From NCBI GenBank assembly GCA_051881355.1, contig JBJEPS010000017.1, positions 1 to 24,993 on the forward strand: a stretch of DNA of 24,993 bases, read 5' to 3'. Below, piece by piece: positions 23,041-24,993 of this stretch (position 1 is the first letter of the stretch; the number at the start of each line of letters is the position of its first letter). Under the pieces are notes generated by a model. It had not been told where the DNA came from, searched no databases, and saw nothing but the letters and a program-made list of their open reading frames with translations. The position numbers were made by a program, and so were the translations under genes. This DNA comes from Fimenecus sp051881355. GTDB lineage: Bacteria; Bacillota; Clostridia; Oscillospirales; Acutalibacteraceae.

Positions 23041-24636
23041 TTGGACAGACAGACCATATGTACCGCCATTCAAAACGGTGAAACCGCGCTCGGTGTAGAG
23101 TTCGGCTCCACACGCATCAAAGCGGTACTCATCGGCGCGGACTGTAAGGTGCTCGCGCAGGGGAGTTTTGATTGGGAAAACACGCTGGCAGACGGGATTT
23201 GGACTTATCCGCTTCCTTTGGTGTGGGAAGGCTTGCGCGGCGCGTACAGTGAAGTCAAGCAAGTGGTGCAGAAAGCGTACGGCGTTACCTTACATACAGT
23301 CGGCAGTATCGGTATTTCCGCCATGATGCATGGCTATTTGCCTTTTGATAAAAACGGCGAACAGCTTGTGCCGTTTCGCACTTGGCGCAATACCATTACG
23401 GAAACAGCCGCGGCAGAACTGACCGAACATCTTTCGTTTAATATCCCCCAGCGTTGGAGTGCGGCGCATTTGTATCACGCGATTTTAGAAAAGGAGCCGC
23501 ATTTACAAAATATAGCTTTTTTAACCACCCTCGCAGGGTATGTGCATTGGCAGTTAACGGGGGAAAGGGTGCTCGGCGTGGGCGAGGCGTCGGGTATGTT
23601 CCCCGTGGACAGTTGCACTTGCGATTACGACCGCGAAAAGCTCGCGATATTTGACGCTCTCGCCGCACAGCACGGCTTTACAAAGCCGCTTTACGCCCTT
23701 TTGCCGAAGGTGCTTTCGGCAGGCGAGGCGGCGGGCACGCTTACAAAAGATGGCGCGCTTTTACTTGACCCGACAGGCGACCTTATAAGCGGAATTCCGC
23801 TTTGTCCGCCCGAGGGGGACGCGGGCACGGGTATGGTGGCGACCAACAGCGTGGCGCCCTTGACCGGCAATGTTTCGGCAGGGACTTCGATTTTTGCGAT
23901 GGCGGTGCTCGAAAAACCGCTTTCCGCCGTTTACACGGAAATTGATATGGTCACAACACCTGCGGGCGCGCCTGTCGCTATGGTGCATTGCAATACCTGT
24001 ACTTCCGATTTGGACGCATGGGTACGATTGTTTTCCGAAGTTTTAAAAGGCGCAGGCGCAGAAATTCCGAAGCCTGCACTGTACGATATGCTCTATCAAG
24101 CGGCACTGTCGGCAGATGAGACCTGCGGCAATCTTTTGTCCTATAACTATTATGCGGGCGAGCCGGTAACGGGCTTTCAAGACGGCAGACCGTTGTTTGT
24201 CCGTACAGCGGACAGCGCGTTTACGCTTCCGAACTTTATGTGCAGTTTGCTTTGCAGTACGCTTGCCACCCTGCGCATCGGGATGGATATTCTGTTTGAA
24301 AAAGAGCATCTGACGCTTTCCAAACTGTACGGGCACGGCGGACTTTACAAAACGCCCGAAGTCGGTCAGCGTTTGACGGCGGCGGCTTTGCATACGCCTG
24401 TTGCCGTAATGGAAACCGCAGGCGAGGGCGGCGCGTGGGGCGCGGCGCTTTTGGCGCAATATATGCGCACGAAACCCGACGAAACGCTTGAAGCGTTTTT
24501 GGAAAACAAAGTGTTTGCCGGCGCGCAGGGGAAATGCGTTTCGCCGATAGCGGCAGAAGTAACCCGATTTAATCACTTTTTAGCACGCTATAAGGCGGGA
24601 CTTGCCGTCGAGCAAGCCGCCGTAGAAAATCTTTAA
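23041..24636 (+). CDS. FGGY-family carbohydrate kinase, probable L-ribulokinase
   Basis: The 531-residue cytoplasmic kinase transfers phosphate from ATP to a sugar. The first phosphate-binding loop is G-V-E-F-G-S-T-R-I-K-A-V at about 18-29, with Glu20 where most FGGY kinases have Asp. A middle segment M-M-H-G-Y-L-P-F-D lies near 98-106. The catalytic Asp260 is in G-D-A-G-T-G, followed by G-N-V-S-A-G-T-S. A later G-H-G-G-L-Y-K-T-P starts the adenosine-binding part. araA directly follows in the same direction, and ribulose is what AraA makes, so ribulokinase is the best functional guess. The sequence looks at least as close to xylulokinase-type members, so I leave out a symbol. The start is TTG 23041. 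About 59 nt separate it from araA. Confidence 0.85.
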   Translation: MDRQTICTAIQNGETALGVEFGSTRIKAVLIGADCKVLAQGSFDWENTLADGIWTYPLPLVWEGLRGAYSEVKQVVQKAYGVTLHTVGSIGISAMMHGYLPFDKNGEQLVPFRTWRNTITETAAAELTEHLSFNIPQRWSAAHLYHAILEKEPHLQNIAFLTTLAGYVHWQLTGERVLGVGEASGMFPVDSCTCDYDREKLAIFDALAAQHGFTKPLYALLPKVLSAGEAAGTLTKDGALLLDPTGDLISGIPLCPPEGDAGTGMVATNSVAPLTGNVSAGTSIFAMAVLEKPLSAVYTEIDMVTTPAGAPVAMVHCNTCTSDLDAWVRLFSEVLKGAGAEIPKPALYDMLYQAALSADETCGNLLSYNYYAGEPVTGFQDGRPLFVRTADSAFTLPNFMCSLLCSTLATLRIGMDILFEKEHLTLSKLYGHGGLYKTPEVGQRLTAAALHTPVAVMETAGEGGAWGAALLAQYMRTKPDETLEAFLENKVFAGAQGKCVSPIAAEVTRFNHFLARYKAGLAVEQAAVENL

Positions 24637-24644
24637 AAATAACT

Positions 24645-24673
24645 TTGTCATTCTGCGCGCGGCGAAGAATTTC
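24645..24673 (+). repeat. Probable copy of a dispersed GTCATTCTG...GAAGAAT repeat
   Basis: Between the kinase and araA, GTCATTCTG, a GC-rich middle and CGAAGAATTTC resemble a short dispersed repeat found between genes in many bacterial genomes. ATTCT and AGAAT at its ends can pair. Only one copy is visible in this window, so the repeat call rests on recollection. Confidence 0.4.
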
Positions 24674-24695
24674 AAACTACAACGAGGTGTATAAT

Positions 24696-24993
24696 ATGCA
24701 GTTAAAAGAGTATGAATTTTGGTTTGTGGTAGGCAGTCAGTTTTTATACGGTCCCGAGGTCTTGGAAACCGTCGCACAGCGTGCGCAGGAAATGGCAGAT
24801 GAATTAAATAAATCCCCGTTACTTCCCTGCAAAATCGTGTATAAGGTCACAGCAAAAACCAATCAAGAGATTACCGATGTCGTCAGAGAGGCGAATTACG
24901 ACAAAAAATGCGCAGGAATCATTACATGGTGCCATACTTTCAGCCCCTCCAAAATGTGGATTAACGGCTTTGTGGATTTGCAAAAGCCCTATT
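24696..24993 (+). CDS. araA: L-arabinose isomerase, N-terminal part (cut by window edge)
   Basis: The enzyme converts L-arabinose to L-ribulose. Only the first 99 codons are in the window; the frame is open to the last base. The start M-Q-L-K-E-Y-E-F-W-F-V-V-G-S-Q-F-L-Y-G matches the highly conserved AraA N-terminus. W-C-H-T-F-S-P-S-K-M-W-I at about 78-89 is a second family hallmark. GAGGTG lies 6 nt before the ATG. It is downstream of the FGGY kinase and probably on the same transcript. The whole protein is normally about 500 residues. Confidence 0.95.
   Translation, partial: MQLKEYEFWFVVGSQFLYGPEVLETVAQRAQEMADELNKSPLLPCKIVYKVTAKTNQEITDVVREANYDKKCAGIITWCHTFSPSKMWINGFVDLQKPY

Noticed and set aside
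1..24993. Mobile elements, prophage, CRISPR, defence genes, tRNA or rRNA genes
   Set aside because: No transposase, integrase, capsid, Cas or defence-type protein was recognised. No array of regular repeats and no tRNA-like cloverleaf stood out by eye. A tRNA or Rfam scan was not possible here.

Overview
The window reads as chromosomal DNA of an anaerobic Firmicute, most likely a gut clostridium of the Oscillospiraceae/Ruminococcaceae type. This is inferred from gene content and order (RNase J, GdpP, L9, DnaB; TilS, Hpt, FtsH), Gram-positive SOS boxes of the form GAAC-N4-GTTC, strong AGGAGG-type ribosome sites, sigma-A promoters with 17-bp spacers, and frequent TTG/GTG starts. I saw no tRNA, rRNA, CRISPR array, insertion sequence, prophage gene or attachment site. 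No gene-free stretch exceeds 300 bases.

Layout. (1) 1-743: a terminator from an upstream gene, then a leftward gene for a small lipoprotein with an acidic low-complexity tail. (2) 744-3032: a large three-domain protein (sugar nucleotidyltransferase, left-handed beta-helix, phosphomannomutase-like) whose catalytic motifs look eroded. (3) 3204-12953: a compact seven-gene rightward run, rnjA-gdpP-rplI-dnaB-tilS-hpt-ftsH, with a consensus promoter in front and a strong terminator behind. It joins RNA decay, c-di-AMP hydrolysis, a ribosomal protein, the replicative helicase, tRNA-Ile2 lysidine synthesis, purine salvage and membrane proteolysis. (4) 13189-14889: a solitary acetolactate synthase large subunit with its own promoter. 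It converges on a leftward Y-family DNA polymerase gene, with one perfect hairpin between them. (5) 16194-16444: a divergent control region, with two LexA boxes over the polymerase promoter and a separate promoter for tsaD. (6) 17684-19474: GTP-type PEP carboxykinase with its own promoter, leader and terminator. (7) 19638-24993: a carbohydrate block with a cytoplasmic GH2 glycosidase, a leftward TetR regulator, an FGGY sugar kinase (probable ribulokinase) and the start of L-arabinose isomerase, cut by the window edge.

How the parts fit. Region 7 looks like a pentose/arabinoside use locus: GH2 frees a sugar, AraA isomerises arabinose, the FGGY kinase phosphorylates ribulose, and the TetR protein is the obvious local regulator. 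PEP carboxykinase would link PEP and oxaloacetate downstream of glycolysis; many gut anaerobes run it in the carboxylating direction.

Most of the window is ordinary core genome. I do not see a whole new defence or biosynthetic system. The best candidates for undescribed biology are the paired 77-residue helical repeats at the end of the GH2 enzyme, the apparently inactive nucleotidyltransferase/mutase fusion, and several unexplained palindromes in control regions.
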